This document shows positions 11,440-22,400 of a DNA stretch of 64,000 nucleotides, in pieces. Location: contig CM068590.1 in assembly GCA_035048485.1 (NCBI GenBank), positions 11,888,494 through 11,952,493 of the forward strand. Direction: 5' to 3'. Numbering within the stretch: position 1 is the first letter of the stretch; the number at the start of each line of letters is the position of its first letter. The position numbers and the translations under genes were made by a program. Source of the stretch: Pteria penguin (Eukaryota > Mollusca > Bivalvia > Pterioida > Pteriidae). The notes below the pieces were generated by a model, which saw nothing but the letters and a program-made list of their open reading frames with translations, was not told the origin of the DNA and did not search any database.

Positions 11440-12240
11440 TCCGTCCGGTTAAGAAATTTCTCTAACAGTATAAGGGATAAGGCTTTCACACATTCACCAT
11501 AACAAATACTGCATTTTGATGATAAGATATTCAACCTACTGACCTTCTGTGAACAGATTTTTCTTACAGTATAAGCAGTAAGGCTTACATATTTTACACA
11601 CATATTCGCTGTTCAAATACTGCATTTTAATATCAAAACATTTGACCTAGTAACCTTATTCTCGGTGTTGTATAGTTTGTTTAATAAGTGCGGTAAACAT
11701 GTTTCTCTTACAGTGTAAGTCTTTCATACTTCACACACTCATCATAACATGTTGTACATTTTGATACCAAGCCACTTGATCTAGTGAACTTGGCCTTGAA
11801 TTTTGAACTGGATCACATAAAAAAGTTTCCCGCGGAGGGTTTGACTTAAGTGTTATTATACCCTTTTTCCTCGTGTCACGTGGCTGTGACACTTTCAACA
11901 CAGTTATTGTTCACATTCACGTATATATACAATGCTCTACTATATTGTTTTGTCTGTATGTCAGGGTATTCACGGCGGATGTGGCTAGCTAAACTGGAGA
12001 CGCTCACTCCCCCCCCCACAGACACTTGGTGTCACCTATGAATTTCAGGGGTCCTGGAATGTATACTATGGTACATTGCCATAAGTAATATGACACCAGT
12101 TACTTTCGTATTTTACATTGTAATAATAATGTAATTAAGAAAGGAGATTTTTCTTATAATGAATAAAACAAGCGTTTCACACTTTACACACAGATAATGA
12201 ATCATTAATTATTCACCATAGCAAATACATTACATATATT
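11440..12240. repeat. Tandem array of about 105-140 bp units, interrupted
   Basis: Units start near 11455, 11560 and 11700, each with a TTTCTCTTACAGTATAAG-like word, a TTCACACATTCA word and a TACTGCATTTTGATATCAA word. A fourth unit follows at 12150-12235 after an inserted family P repeat (11820-12125). This is one of several arrays of this kind in the window. Confidence 0.65.
11820..12125 (+). repeat. Family P dispersed repeat inserted in the tandem array
   Basis: This is a plus-strand copy with ACGGCGGATGTGGCTAGC, GGAGACGCTCACTCC and AATTTCAGGGGTCC. It matches 6080-6390 and 41390-41680. It splits the tandem array between its third and fourth units, so it inserted after the array formed. Confidence 0.75.
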
Positions 12241-12362
12241 TTATCCTATTCTAATTTTGTTGTGGTGTGGGTATCAGTCTAGTTTATGGACAAACACCTA
12301 TCTATGTCGGCAATTTTCCTTCAGTCTTTAATGTGATATATGTGACATACGCAAATAATAAT

Positions 12363-12720
12363 AAATATAGAACTTATATATACCTTTAAATTTTGAGCAC
12401 CAGACGTGCATTTCGACAACAAATGTCTCTTCAGTGATGCTCGTGGCCGAATGATTGGAATTCTCATTATTCATAAATATTTGAAGAGCAGTGTTGAAAC
12501 TAAAATGACCAAAAAGTGAACCAAAGAATCTATCTATGGACAGGACTATTCATGAGGGAGATACTCCTTAGTTTTGGAGTGATTTACTTAATTGAATGAC
12601 TGAAAATTTGAAGTATATATTTCATGTCAGTACAAAAGCACTGAAAACTAGACTTCCGATGTCCTCGGGAACTATCAGTCCACCAGCAGTGACACCGGCC
12701 TAGTGGTTATAATAAACACA
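12363..12720 (+). repeat. Family C dispersed repeat, left flank of the membrane gene
   Basis: The repeat begins AAATATAGAACTTATATATA and has the diagnostic core GTGCATTTCGACAAC...TCTTCAGTGATGCTCGTGGC. It runs through GAGGGAGATACTCCTTAGTT to CTATCAGTCCACCAGCAGTG. Other copies lie at 15055-15336 (inverted), 18215-19040 (three), 20815-20900, 23555-23760 and 48590-48800. Confidence 0.8.
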
Positions 12721-12759
12721 AATAGTGGTTATAAAAACATATATACCTATAAGGGTTGA

Positions 12760-13130
12760 CTAAAATTATGATGGAAAAAATTGACTGGTTGTTTACTATG
12801 CTGATAATATCTACATTATACAAATAGATTAGATAACTTCTCAAGCAAGAGAAGTTGTATTGAGGTGAAATTCCAATGACTTTCTACAGGCCTCGACTAA
12901 TGTTTTCAACATAATAGACAATGCCTAAAAGTGAATAATACAAAGACAATTGCAATGGCGGACAGTAATTTAATTGACGGAAAACAGTCAAAGAAAACCA
13001 AAACAAAACAAAACAAACAAGCAAACAACAACAGCAACAATAAAACCAAACAAAAACAGAACAAAACAAAAAGATTATAAAATCAAAAACTAAACAAAAA
13101 CAAACAAAACAAAAACAGAGGTTATTTGAT
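12760..13130. repeat. Repeat shared with 23945-24220, ending in AAAAC-rich DNA
   Basis: Shared words include GATGGAAAAA, TTCTCAAGCA-GA-AAGTTG, GAGATGAAATTCAA and AGACAATGCCT-TAAGTG. In both places the block lies downstream of a family C copy, so it may be the rest of the same element. The right part (12980-13120) is a cryptically simple AAAAC/AAACA tract. That tract produces an artefactual Phe/Cys-rich minus-strand frame. Confidence 0.6.
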
Positions 13131-14045
13131 AACATGAATTATAATTTGTTTATACCTATAAATCAACAGAATCTGCATAATTGATTTAAATATAAAATGT
13201 AGAGTTTGATGATTATTGTGAAAAATTGCTGTAGCAAAAGGACAGTTATGAATTGATGTTTGGAAAAAGCACTGAATTTAGTATAAGATGAGTCTATACT
13301 AATATAAAATTACATACAAAAGTTTGCTTATATGACATTTCAGATATAGTGGAACCTGTCTTTACGATCAACAAGATACAGTTGTGCCAACCTATAAAGA
13401 ATGTATTTATCTATTTGCAAATTTATTTGTATGCTTGGTCCTTATAGGACATTGATCATAGAATTAATATTACAAGAAAATAGCTAAATATTGTACAGAA
13501 TGAGCCGACCCATGATTAAATTTTGTTTGTAAATACCTTGTAATTTTATTTCTACATTTTATTTCAAAGGAGCTAGTGCTATCATTTATGCGTTTATTTA
13601 TAATGGATAATAATGTTAAAAAATAATTTAAAAAATCAAGATTTTGGATATATTATAGAAAATGTTATATAAGTAAAACAAACACCATAGTAAGTTAACA
13701 GAACTATTAAAAACTTTATGTCTCGGGAATCTTTCTAACTGCAAAAGTGCTCATTACCACCTAATTTAGCTCTCCTGTTCATTTATTTGTCATACTCTTG
13801 TCACACAACAGCATTTGTTCATCCTCTTTCTCCTCTAGTAAGACTTTGTTCTGTAATTAACTTCTAAAATAAATCGTTTCTAAATTTCATTTTTTCCTTC
13901 GTACTTGTTTCAATGCATGGACTTCCATTTCACCACAACAAGATACATTATGATGTTAAGACAAATCATAATGTTTGTTTGCACAATTTAATGCTATATT
14001 TTGTCACCACTGTATGGTAATATACAGTTCAGGAAAACAGTTGCC
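13131..14045. promoter_or_regulatory. 3' flank of the membrane gene, with a candidate poly(A) signal
   Basis: I see no coding sequence here. On the minus strand an AATAAA hexamer (TTTATT at 13782-13787 on the plus strand) lies about 260 nt past the stop of the 306-codon ORF. It could be its polyadenylation signal. The rest is AT-rich DNA without recognisable repeats. Confidence 0.35.
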
Positions 14046-14966
14046 TTATGGTGATTGTGCCACATTGTTGTTCGGTGATGTTTTCGGTCTTTTTTCTTTT
14101 GAAGATTTGCTCCTGAATAATGTTTCTATTTCTTTGCATAATACTTCTAATGTACCAGCACGGTCTGTGATATCTATTGTTTTTGGCTTAAGGTTTTCAA
14201 ATAAAATTTTCATATGATATATTTGCACCGCACAAAAGAAGGCGTCAATGATTGAAACAATTAGCACAATCCACTCGAATACACTGAAATCTATAAAAGT
14301 CAAATTCACGAAAGATTTAATAATTATTAAAAGTGATATATAAAGATTAAAAAGTTTGAATACTGTTACGATAAAACAAACCACTGACATATAATTTTTT
14401 ATTTGAATGTGTGATTCCATCCGCAATTGATATAGAAAGAAACGATGATACAAGTATAAAAATGCTAAAACAAGAGCATCCAAAAAAAACACAAGGCTGA
14501 TATATAAGTTTCCCGCAGTTTCGAATATATGGTGATTGGAAACCTCAGTTAAATTTGACGATCCTTTGATATGCGTTTGGCATGCGTCATCAGCTGTTCC
14601 GAAGAAAAAAGTAATAGAAGAAGCGCCTTCTCTATAATTAGTACCGTTAAACAAGATACATTTGGTACCTATCATAACGTTTGCTCCAGTAATATCCAGT
14701 AATTGTCCAAACATTAACACACAATACATCCACATAAGGAAAAAACGTTTGCTGTTCTCGAAAAATCTATCCTTCACCCAAAATCCAACAGAAAATGAAA
14801 TATCCACAGTAGTAAACAGAAAATTACTTTTATAGCATCCCATTTTTGTTGTCACATATAAATCAAAGTATCTGTATATATAGTTTAGTCTTTCTATTGT
14901 CTTTAAAAGAATGGGAAGAACAATGGACTGGACAATGAGGTTATATGACATTTTGGTAATCCCCAA
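14046..14966 (-). CDS. Intronless four-span membrane protein, unknown family, intact copy
   Basis: The product is 306 aa. I do not recognise the family. By eye it has four strong hydrophobic spans at about 75-97, 149-172, 193-215 and 229-251. Weaker hydrophobic stretches lie before residue 62. A polar loop (98-148) between spans 1 and 2 holds two cysteines (C103, C129) and sequons at N108 (NGT) and N138 (NLT), so it is probably extracellular with a disulfide. The tail (252-306) is Lys/Ser-rich, probably cytoplasmic, and ends in VAQSP. A broken paralogue lies at 37304-38206. Loop words GT-YREGASS and SSNLTEVSNH, and IKSFVNLT in span 3, are conserved, which suggests past selection on the protein. 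M6 (codon at 14951) may be the real start, because similarity to the paralogue begins at SYNL just after it. A TGACGTCA palindrome lies just upstream (14971-14978). A channel subunit, receptor or claudin-like tetraspan are possible roles, but none is supported. Confidence 0.7.
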   Translation of the reverse strand: MGITKMSYNLIVQSIVLPILLKTIERLNYIYRYFDLYVTTKMGCYKSNFLFTTVDISFSVGFWVKDRFFENSKRFFLMWMYCVLMFGQLLDITGANVMIGTKCILFNGTNYREGASSITFFFGTADDACQTHIKGSSNLTEVSNHHIFETAGNLYISLVFFLDALVLAFLYLYHRFFLYQLRMESHIQIKNYMSVVCFIVTVFKLFNLYISLLIIIKSFVNLTFIDFSVFEWIVLIVSIIDAFFCAVQIYHMKILFENLKPKTIDITDRAGTLEVLCKEIETLFRSKSSKEKRPKTSPNNNVAQSP

Positions 14967-15054
14967 AATGTGACGTCACGGGAAAACACAAACATCTTTT
15001 GCATAATCAAACAAAGGATCCGTTTGGGCCGCAGTATTTTGTTTATAGGATGAA

Positions 15055-15336
15055 AAGATAACATTCCTTACAGTTTCAGTGCTTTTGTACTGACGGTCTA
15101 CTTTTTCGTGCTTTAGTAGTAATGCAATATCTCCCTCACGCATAGCTCTGTCCTTAGATCGCTTCTTTGGTTTACTTTTTCGGTCATCTTCGCTTCAACA
15201 CTGCTCTTCAAATATTTAGGTATCATGAGAATGCAAATCATTCGGCCACGAACATCACTGAAGAAACATAAGTTGTCGAAATGCACATCTAGTGCACAAA
15301 ATGAAAAAGAATATATGTTCTGTATTTCTTACATTC
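15055..15336 (-). repeat. Family C dispersed repeat, inverted, right flank of the membrane gene
   Basis: Read on the minus strand this copy starts AAATACAGAACATATATTC, has the core GTGCATTTCGACAACTTATG and CAGTGATGTTCGTGGCCG, and runs inward through GTGAGGGAGATATTGC. It is the mirror image of the copy at 12363-12720. The pair encloses the 306-codon ORF as inverted repeats of roughly 280-350 bp, with an outer span of about 2.97 kb. Confidence 0.75.
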
Positions 15337-16950
15337 CTCTGTCAAAGGTGTCACTGTTTACAAATTGTAAAGGGAGGTTAACTCGCAGTTTGAATGATAT
15401 GAAGTAAAACTTCACGGAAAAGTACCAAGAAACCTTATTGTCTATAAAGATGTTGTTATTGATGTTACTCGGTCTGTCCTTAAGAGAAATACCGTGTTCT
15501 ACCTCCCTATAGAAGAGTTTCTTATGTTAATATCACTTCCCCCATATAACATAGTAATTGGCATGATAAAAATCCCTGTCATTCAAGAGCAAGGGCGCTT
15601 TGTGAGTTAAATATCCTTTTTTAGAAACGTATGTGAAACATGTTTCCCCGTCTTATCATTATGATGGTGCTTTGTATGACTGAGTGTCCTGTTTCAATGA
15701 TGCTGCTAGGCAGGTTTCTACCAGTCTGTGTTAAGGGTGTCACTTATCCTGGTGCGTTTTGTCTAAATAATTTGCTGACGCTATATATATTCAATTAACA
15801 ACAACAAACTTAGTATGAATAAATATGCTGTATGTAGATTAAACTAACTTGAATACCTGTAGTCAAAGAAAGCCTGTAGGCGTAGCTCTATCGCTAAGTT
15901 GTTTGGCTCATGACCGCGGCATCTTGATTTCGAGTTCCATAGTTCAATCGTGTCATTAAGGTAAGATAGGGAAAAAAGGAGGTATGTGTTATGGTATACT
16001 TTGGCACAAACCAATTCCAACACTGCTTTGAGTGGTTCTGTTACAAGGGATACAGAACAAGGTAATAATTTCTCACATTTCGGACAGGAAATTTTTTCCT
16101 GGAAAAGATTTTGTTATCTCACCCTGTGGGCGTGGCTTTAAACGGAAGTTGACAAACTATTTCTTAGAACGTCAGTCACTCACTTCGGTCTTAGTTAGCT
16201 CATTCAGCAAGTATTCAAAGTGTAATTTTTATAACTATGGTCATCTTGCACACACTAAGATTTTAGAAGCAGTTCGTCAACTTCCACTAGGAAGTATCTA
16301 TGCAAAAAAATTCTAGACAAATATATACCGGACACACAGTCAGTACATGTCACTGGGCACAAAACATCTCTATTATCTAGGTCATCGCCAATGAATGTAA
16401 AAGTTCTTCAGATGTTCTTACCTCGTCAGTTTCATGTTCCTCGTCGTCAGTCTTGGACAGTACATATAAATTTTTCCAAAGCATTAATACCAGAAATCCA
16501 ATAGACAAAATCATCTACAACACATCAATTCAGGGAGGCAGTTTCAATATTGTTATAAATTATCACAATCAACACAAGTGTTAAAGATCTCAAAATAGCG
16601 GTGAAGATCACTGAAGAATGATAAATGTGTAACGAGTGTTAACATGCTGTGTGCGTCCACATGTTCAAATAAGTGCGACTTGTGTACTTTTTTCAGCCAA
16701 ATAGTATAAAATATTCGTGTGTGCACCATAACCATAATTATAAAAATATAGTTTGAATTCTTGTTTATTAAGCTAACTATTACGGAAAATCTTCTTTATG
16801 CTCTTTATATTTGTCGATAAAAATTAACTTGGATAGGGACTTCTTTTTCTTGCGTAAAATATTGGGCAGAGTTTGTCTATAATTATTGGACTTGTCTTTT
16901 TTGATTTTATAAACAGTAAAAAGAGGGAAATTTGAGAAAAAAGGATCAAA
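15337..16950. other. Gene-free stretch with one direct repeat
   Basis: 15580-15750 repeats 11225-11400. The frame at 16032-16316 (94 codons, plus) has no recognisable features and begins in low-information sequence, so I do not call it a gene. Nothing else is evident. Confidence 0.5.
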
Positions 16951-17371
16951 ACACCATGTTCCGGGAGGGACAAAGAAATCTCAATCCTCATGCCCATGCC
17001 GATTGAAAGGCATTGAAAGGTTATCAAAAGGCATAAGCTCTCGGATTGAGATTTCTTTCCCCCCCCCCCCACCCCCATCCCCGGAACGTGGTGTTAGACC
17101 CTATTAGTCTTATCGTAAGAAATGCCAATGGAGGGATTCGAACCCAGTACCAGTCGATATCTTAATATCCAGTGTGTGAGTGACGAAAAGCCTCGTCATG
17201 GATATCAATAGGCATGAGCACTCGGATTGAGATTTCTTTGCCCCCCCCCCCTCCCGGAACGTGGTGTTAGATCCTATTAGTCTTATCGTAAGAAATGCCA
17301 GTGGAGGGATTCGAACCCAGTATCACTCGATCACGTGCCAAGTACCTTACCGATTAAACTACACTGGCTCG
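16950..17371. repeat. Complex repeat: inverted arm plus two direct copies carrying tRNA-like heads
   Basis: A minus-type arm at 16952-16995 (CATGTTCCGGGAGGGACAAA, then GAAATCTCAATCC) is the inverse complement of two downstream blocks. Those blocks are 17028-17150 and 17205-17368 (CGGATTGAGATTTCTTT, C-run, CCCGGAACGTGGTGTTAGA). The two direct blocks are about 195 bp apart, and each ends in a tRNA-like sequence read on the minus strand. The first is truncated and the second is complete. Confidence 0.7.
17296..17368 (-). repeat. tRNA-like head (SINE or pseudo-tRNA)
   Basis: On the minus strand this 72-nt sequence has a perfect 7-bp acceptor stem (GCCAGTG with CACTGGC) and a B box GGGTTCGAATCC. 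Its anticodon arm is fully paired (CTTGG with TCGAG, two wobbles) around the loop CACGTGA. Position 33 is A instead of the invariant U, and the T stem has two mismatches. It also sits at the end of a duplicated repeat. I therefore call it a SINE head or tRNA pseudogene, not a working tRNA. Confidence 0.6.
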
Positions 17372-18214
17372 CTGAGGTTTTTACAGAAATAGTTCCAACA
17401 GATTGAATTGAAGGATTTGAATTGTATTTACTTTACAGTGTATCTTAATATCGAGTGAGTGTGTATACGGGAGTGACGAAAAGCTGATAGTAAATGTGAA
17501 ATATACTCAAATGTCAATACAGTCGCTGCTCAGTGTACACTTGAAGTACTAACGGACCGATTGCCACGGGCGTTGAGGGTCAGCGGACCGATTTATATAT
17601 TCATTTTGTTTTCTGACTCGTATTTAAAACCAGAAATTATTGTCAGATACTAATTTTCACTATTTCAGCCAGTAATTTAAAACGCGAGAAAAATTTCCGT
17701 GAAAATTTGTACCCAAAAGAAATGTTCAGCTGTATAATTTCCTATATCGTACCTTACTTAATTGATTTAAGTACCTGAGTGAATGATTACATGTTCAATT
17801 CAGAATAGATTGTCAATAGGGAAAATATCGGGTATTTCTTATTAAAATTATACTCAGATAGCTTTGTTTCTAATATACATTTCACTTAGAAGTTTAAATG
17901 AAATGTCAATATTGAGATATCTCCAGAGTAAAGCAAACGAACAAGATGAATGTGAGGGTCCTGATTTCAGCATAGCGAAAGAGATTACCAATGAAAATTT
18001 AAAGGCCATACATATTTATTTATTGAAGGTACTTTCGCTTGGTCAATGGACTAAGTGTTCCTTCCAGTGAAGCTCATCGCGAAAAATTTGCACTCACGAA
18101 ATTAAAAATACCTTTTTCTGACACTGAAACGTGGCATTTGACACTAACGAAAAATTCTGGTTATACAGTATTTTCATCATATATACGTGATAGCTATAAT
18201 TGATTACATATAGT
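17372..18214. other. Gene-free stretch
   Basis: I see only AT-rich DNA without shared repeats or exon-like sequence. The 68-codon frame at 17864-18070 has no features. Confidence 0.45.
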
Positions 18215-19040
18215 AAATATAGAAAATATATACCTTTTAATGTTGTGCACCATATACGCATTTCGACAAGTTATGTTTCTTCAGTGATGCTCGTAGCCGA
18301 ATGATTGGAATTCTCAAAATATATAAAAATATGAAGAGCAGTGTTGAAGCTAAAATGACCGAAAAGTGAACCAAAGAATCTATCCAAGGACAAAGCTGTG
18401 AGGGAGATACTCCTTAGTTTTAGAGTGATTTTCTTAAATTGATGACTAAAAATTTAAAGTATATATTTCATGTCAGTACAAAATCACTGAAAACTAGACT
18501 TATGATGCCCTCGGGACCTATCAGTCCACCAGCAGTGACATCGACCTAGTGGTTATAATAAATATATAACATATATACCTTTAATTTTGTGCACCATATG
18601 AGCATTTCGACAAGTTATGTCTCTTCAGTGATGCTCGTAGCCGAATGATTGGAATTCTCAAATATATAAAAATATTAAGAGCAGTGTTGAAGCTAAAGAG
18701 TGATTTTCTTAATTTGATGACTAAATATTTAAAGTATATATTTCATGTCAGTACAAAATCACTGAAAACTAGACTTATGATGCCCTCGGGGACTATCAGT
18801 CCACCAGCAGTGACACCGTTCTAGTAGTTATAATAAATATAGAACATATATACCTTTTAATTGTGTGCACCATATGCGCATTTCGACAAGTTATGTCTCT
18901 TCAGTGATGTTCGTAGCCGAATGATTGGAATTCTCAAAATATATAAAAATATGAAGAGCAGTGTTGAAGCTAAAATGACCGAAAAGTGAACCAAAGAATC
19001 TATCTAAGAACAGAGTTATGCATGAAGGAGATCTGTTTTA
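18215..19040 (+). repeat. Three head-to-tail copies of family C
   Basis: Copies begin at about 18215, 18556 and 18835, each with an ATATATACCTTTTAAT-like start, CGCATTTCGACAAGTTATGT and CTTCAGTGATG. Copies 1 and 2 end in CCACCAGCAGTGACA...TAGTGGTTATAATAAATAT. Copy 2 lacks an internal stretch (between GTTGAAGCTAAA and GAGTGATTTTC). Copy 3 is cut after GAAGGAGATCTG. The 276-340 bp units share the same junction word, which suggests tandem duplication rather than three insertions. Confidence 0.85.
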
Positions 19041-19327
19041 AAGTAATCGACTTGAAACGTCATCGTGTCATGATAATTTGAAACATTCTCGCATATAATT
19101 AGGACCATGGAAAATTTGCTAGTGTTAAAATGCATTATGGTAGATACTGTGCATCATTAGTTGTAATGCTTTTATATCGGTTTATTATGTGTATCTAGCA
19201 ATGCATGGCATACAGTTTTATTCAGTTGCATCAACATCGAACATAGAGAGTAACAGAAATTAAATAAAAAAGCCGCAGTTTTTGATGACACACGTGACGC
19301 CATATAGGAAATAGAATAAAGCCTCAC

Positions 19328-19700
<373 letters not shown>

Positions 19701-20510
19701 ATTAAATAATGATCATAGTAATTCGCAATATTTTTTCTTTCCTTTTAATCAATTTTCCGGTCTCTAAATCCACGTCATTAATGTCATTTCGTAGGCCGAA
19801 AAATTAATATCTTCATATTCTACTAACGCACTCTTCTTAGAGTAGCCCGCATTTCGTTTCTTCTAAGCGAATATTTACTGGCAGGATTCAGTCAAAAGTT
19901 ATAATATGGCAGTCCATGACGATATGTCAGTAATTGATTGTTTCTAAAACAATGACAGTACCTATATTATATGTTGAAAAGTTGTCTACAGGAAAATTGG
20001 TTTAAATGGAGAGTTTATTATAAGTGTTCTTATACCCTTGTCCTGATGTTGTGTGGTTGTGACACTTCTGTACACGATATTTGTTGACATGTTGTTTGTG
20101 TCTGTTTTGGCCGAACTTTTTAGCATTCACATCAGATTAGACTGGCCAAGCAGAAAATGTCTCCTCCTAATTTGAGCAACACTGAAATACTTAAGAAATA
20201 CTCGTATATATGTTCTTATGTTTATAATGATTCATTCGTCGATTCCGCAGCTGATTGACTCTAAGGGTAACGTAAATTTTGATCGTAATGCTTCTGTACT
20301 GAAATGAATTATATGCTTTTCTAATTTTCTGGAATAAAAATTATATCTACCTCAAACTTGGTTCTGGTTTTAAATATGTTTTGACTCATAGTTAAAGGTC
20401 AATTTTTCAATGAGTTCGCCCTTCAAATATTTATATTTCAGATTTCTTCATCATTGATAAGACATCATCTTGGAAATACATATATGGTGCACTAAATTGA
20501 TACACTCATA
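19701..20510. other. Gene-free stretch with a diverged family P fragment
   Basis: 20000-20170 keeps TATTATAAGTGTTCTTATACCC, TGTGGTTGTGACACTTCT and a loose AATGTCTCCTCC core. It is therefore an old family P fragment in plus orientation. Nothing else is evident. Confidence 0.45.
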
Positions 20511-20514
20511 TATC

Positions 20515-20900
20515 TTCTTATATTTATTTTTAGAATATTATATTTATATATTATTAAATATATAACTCAATATTTGTTTTTATTAATTGAGGGGATTTAG
20601 TTGTTTATTACTAGATTGTACCTCCTATGAACCGTCTAAATATAAAACACAGGAGATTTAATACACTCATTAAATATTCGAATAAAAGAAATCTCAAACT
20701 TGAGGAATGCTCATATAAAAGTCTACATATCAATATATAAATCGCAATAAGCATAAGCATGCATAGTAACAATATTGACGTTTAAGATAAAAATAAGAAC
20801 ATACATACGTGTATAAGTTGTGGAGCACCATATACGCATTTCAACATGTGTCTCTGCAATGATGTTTAATGTCATCTCGCAAATAAGGAAATAAGCAGCT
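20515..20900 (+). repeat. Direct repeat, copy 1 (partner 22915-23760)
   Basis: Shared words with the partner include AATATTCGAATAAAAGAAAT-TCAAACTTG, CTCATATAAAAG-CT and ATGCATG-TAACAA. Both copies lead into a short family C piece (ACGCATTTC-AC). Copy spacing is about 2.4 kb. Confidence 0.65.
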
Positions 20901-21039
20901 CACGTTTGCAATATGTCATTGCCGACGAAAGGTTTGTATATACCGTTGTCAAGGTGATTCTCTGCGGTATTTCTTAAGTCACTAAGCAAACAAATATACT
21001 GAATGAGTTAACTCTAACGAAAGATATAATATATGATTG

Positions 21040-22075
21040 TTGTATATGTTTTGTCTGATACAATACGATAAAATATGCCGAGTTGCCAAACCTTAGAAAA
21101 ATTAGGACATAGATTCCACCCATGGTGAGTAAGTGTATGAAGTTTCCTTGCAATAACACTAAACATATTGGACTTATGGTCTGGAAACCAATTTTTGATA
21201 CCCCTATTCTTTGACCTTTTGACCCAGGAGACAGTAGGACAGAACTACTCATGGTCAGTAAGTGTATTAAGTATCATTGCAATAGCATCAAATGTATTGG
21301 ACTTATGATCCGGAAACCAGTTTTTGATACGACATTTTTATGACCTTGACCTTTAACCTTTTGCCCCAGAAGCCATAAGGCATATCTTCCATTCATTGTG
21401 AGTAAGTGTAGACATGACATTAGCGCTAAAGGTATTAGACTTATGGTCTAGGAAACAATTTTTGATACGCCACTCCCATGACCTTGAACTTTGACAATTT
21501 GTCCCCAGAAACAATAGGGCACATCTTATTATGTTGTTTTCGACTTTAATGGTCAATTGAACACCTCACTCTATGACAAACGTGACGATTTCAATTTCAA
21601 TTTACACGATTTGACTCTTTCTACTGGGTATATATGACGGGTGTTGCTAGCAAGCTGGAGATGCTCACTCTCCCGGGCACCTGATCTCACTCCATCATAG
21701 CGGTTCACATATGCTCTTCAAGTAGACATGTTTTGTTATTTTATACTTGGTTTTCATTTTTTTCTGATTTTGTATGTCCTCTGATTTCATGATTTTCGGA
21801 CTTGTGGTTTGGATTTATCTATCATCTTTACATTCCACTCATGGTGAGTAATTGTATAAAGTTTCATTGCAATAGCTCTAAACATATTGGACTTATGTTT
21901 CGGAAACCAATTTCTATATTCCACTACTATGACAATGATCTTTGATCTTTTCACCCCAGAAACAATAGGGCACATCTTCCATTCATGATGAGTAAGTGTA
22001 TGAAATTTCAATGCCATAGCATTTAACATATTTGACTCATGGTCCGGAAATCAAATTTTGACGGACGAGCGCCCG
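21040..22075. repeat. Tandem array of about 130-160 bp units, interrupted by family P
   Basis: Units carry ATGGTGAGTAAGTGTATGAA, CATTGCAATAGC, TATTGGACTTATGGTCCGG and TATGACCTTGACCTTTGA. They begin near 21122, 21251, 21396, 21841 and 21988. A 235-bp family P copy is inserted at about 21590-21825. The array ends in GACGGACGAGCGCCCGCC (22061-22078), similar in style to the ends of the arrays at 35.9 and 63.8 kb. Confidence 0.8.
21590..21825 (+). repeat. Family P dispersed repeat inside the tandem array
   Basis: Nearly the same as 1020-1260 over its whole length, and clearly younger than the array it splits. Confidence 0.75.
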
Positions 22076-22239
22076 CCCGCCCCACATCAAATTAAGAGCC
22101 AAACTTTGCAACTCGCTTAAAAAATTGGAGAGATCTTAGAGGGGAATCATTACATCATTATTTAGGCTTCATTTACCATTTGACCTTTTGTTCTAAAATG
22201 ATGCCTCAGGTTTTAGGAATTGCATTTTTTTTCCATTAA

Positions 22240-22400
22240 TTGTTTTAAGACTTCGGCTCAGATGAGCTATTGTGATAGCGTGCCGTCATTCTTCTGTCAC
22301 ATATTCGACATCTCCCCTGAAACTGCTTTACAGATTATCATCAAAATTGAGCTATTACTTTGTGAATGAGGTATTTTTGCTCATGTAAGAGATATAGGCA
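22240..22400 (+). repeat. Fragment of the GAGCTCACCTGAGCC-type mollusc repeat
   Basis: CTTCGGCTCAGATGAGCTATTGTGATAGCGTGCCGTC and TTCGACATCTCCCCTGAAAC resemble the start of 31186-31560 (second half of the hairpin, then the CGCCGTC stretch). This is a diverged copy. Confidence 0.5.

Noticed and set aside
12884..13135. Phe/Cys-rich 83-codon membrane-like ORF
   Set aside because: It is the reverse strand of an AAAAC/AAACA simple tract; the hydrophobicity is an artefact.
17296..17368. Functional tRNA with anticodon CGT
   Set aside because: The acceptor and anticodon stems pair, but position 33 is A, the T stem has mismatches, and a truncated second copy lies in a duplicated repeat 195 bp away.
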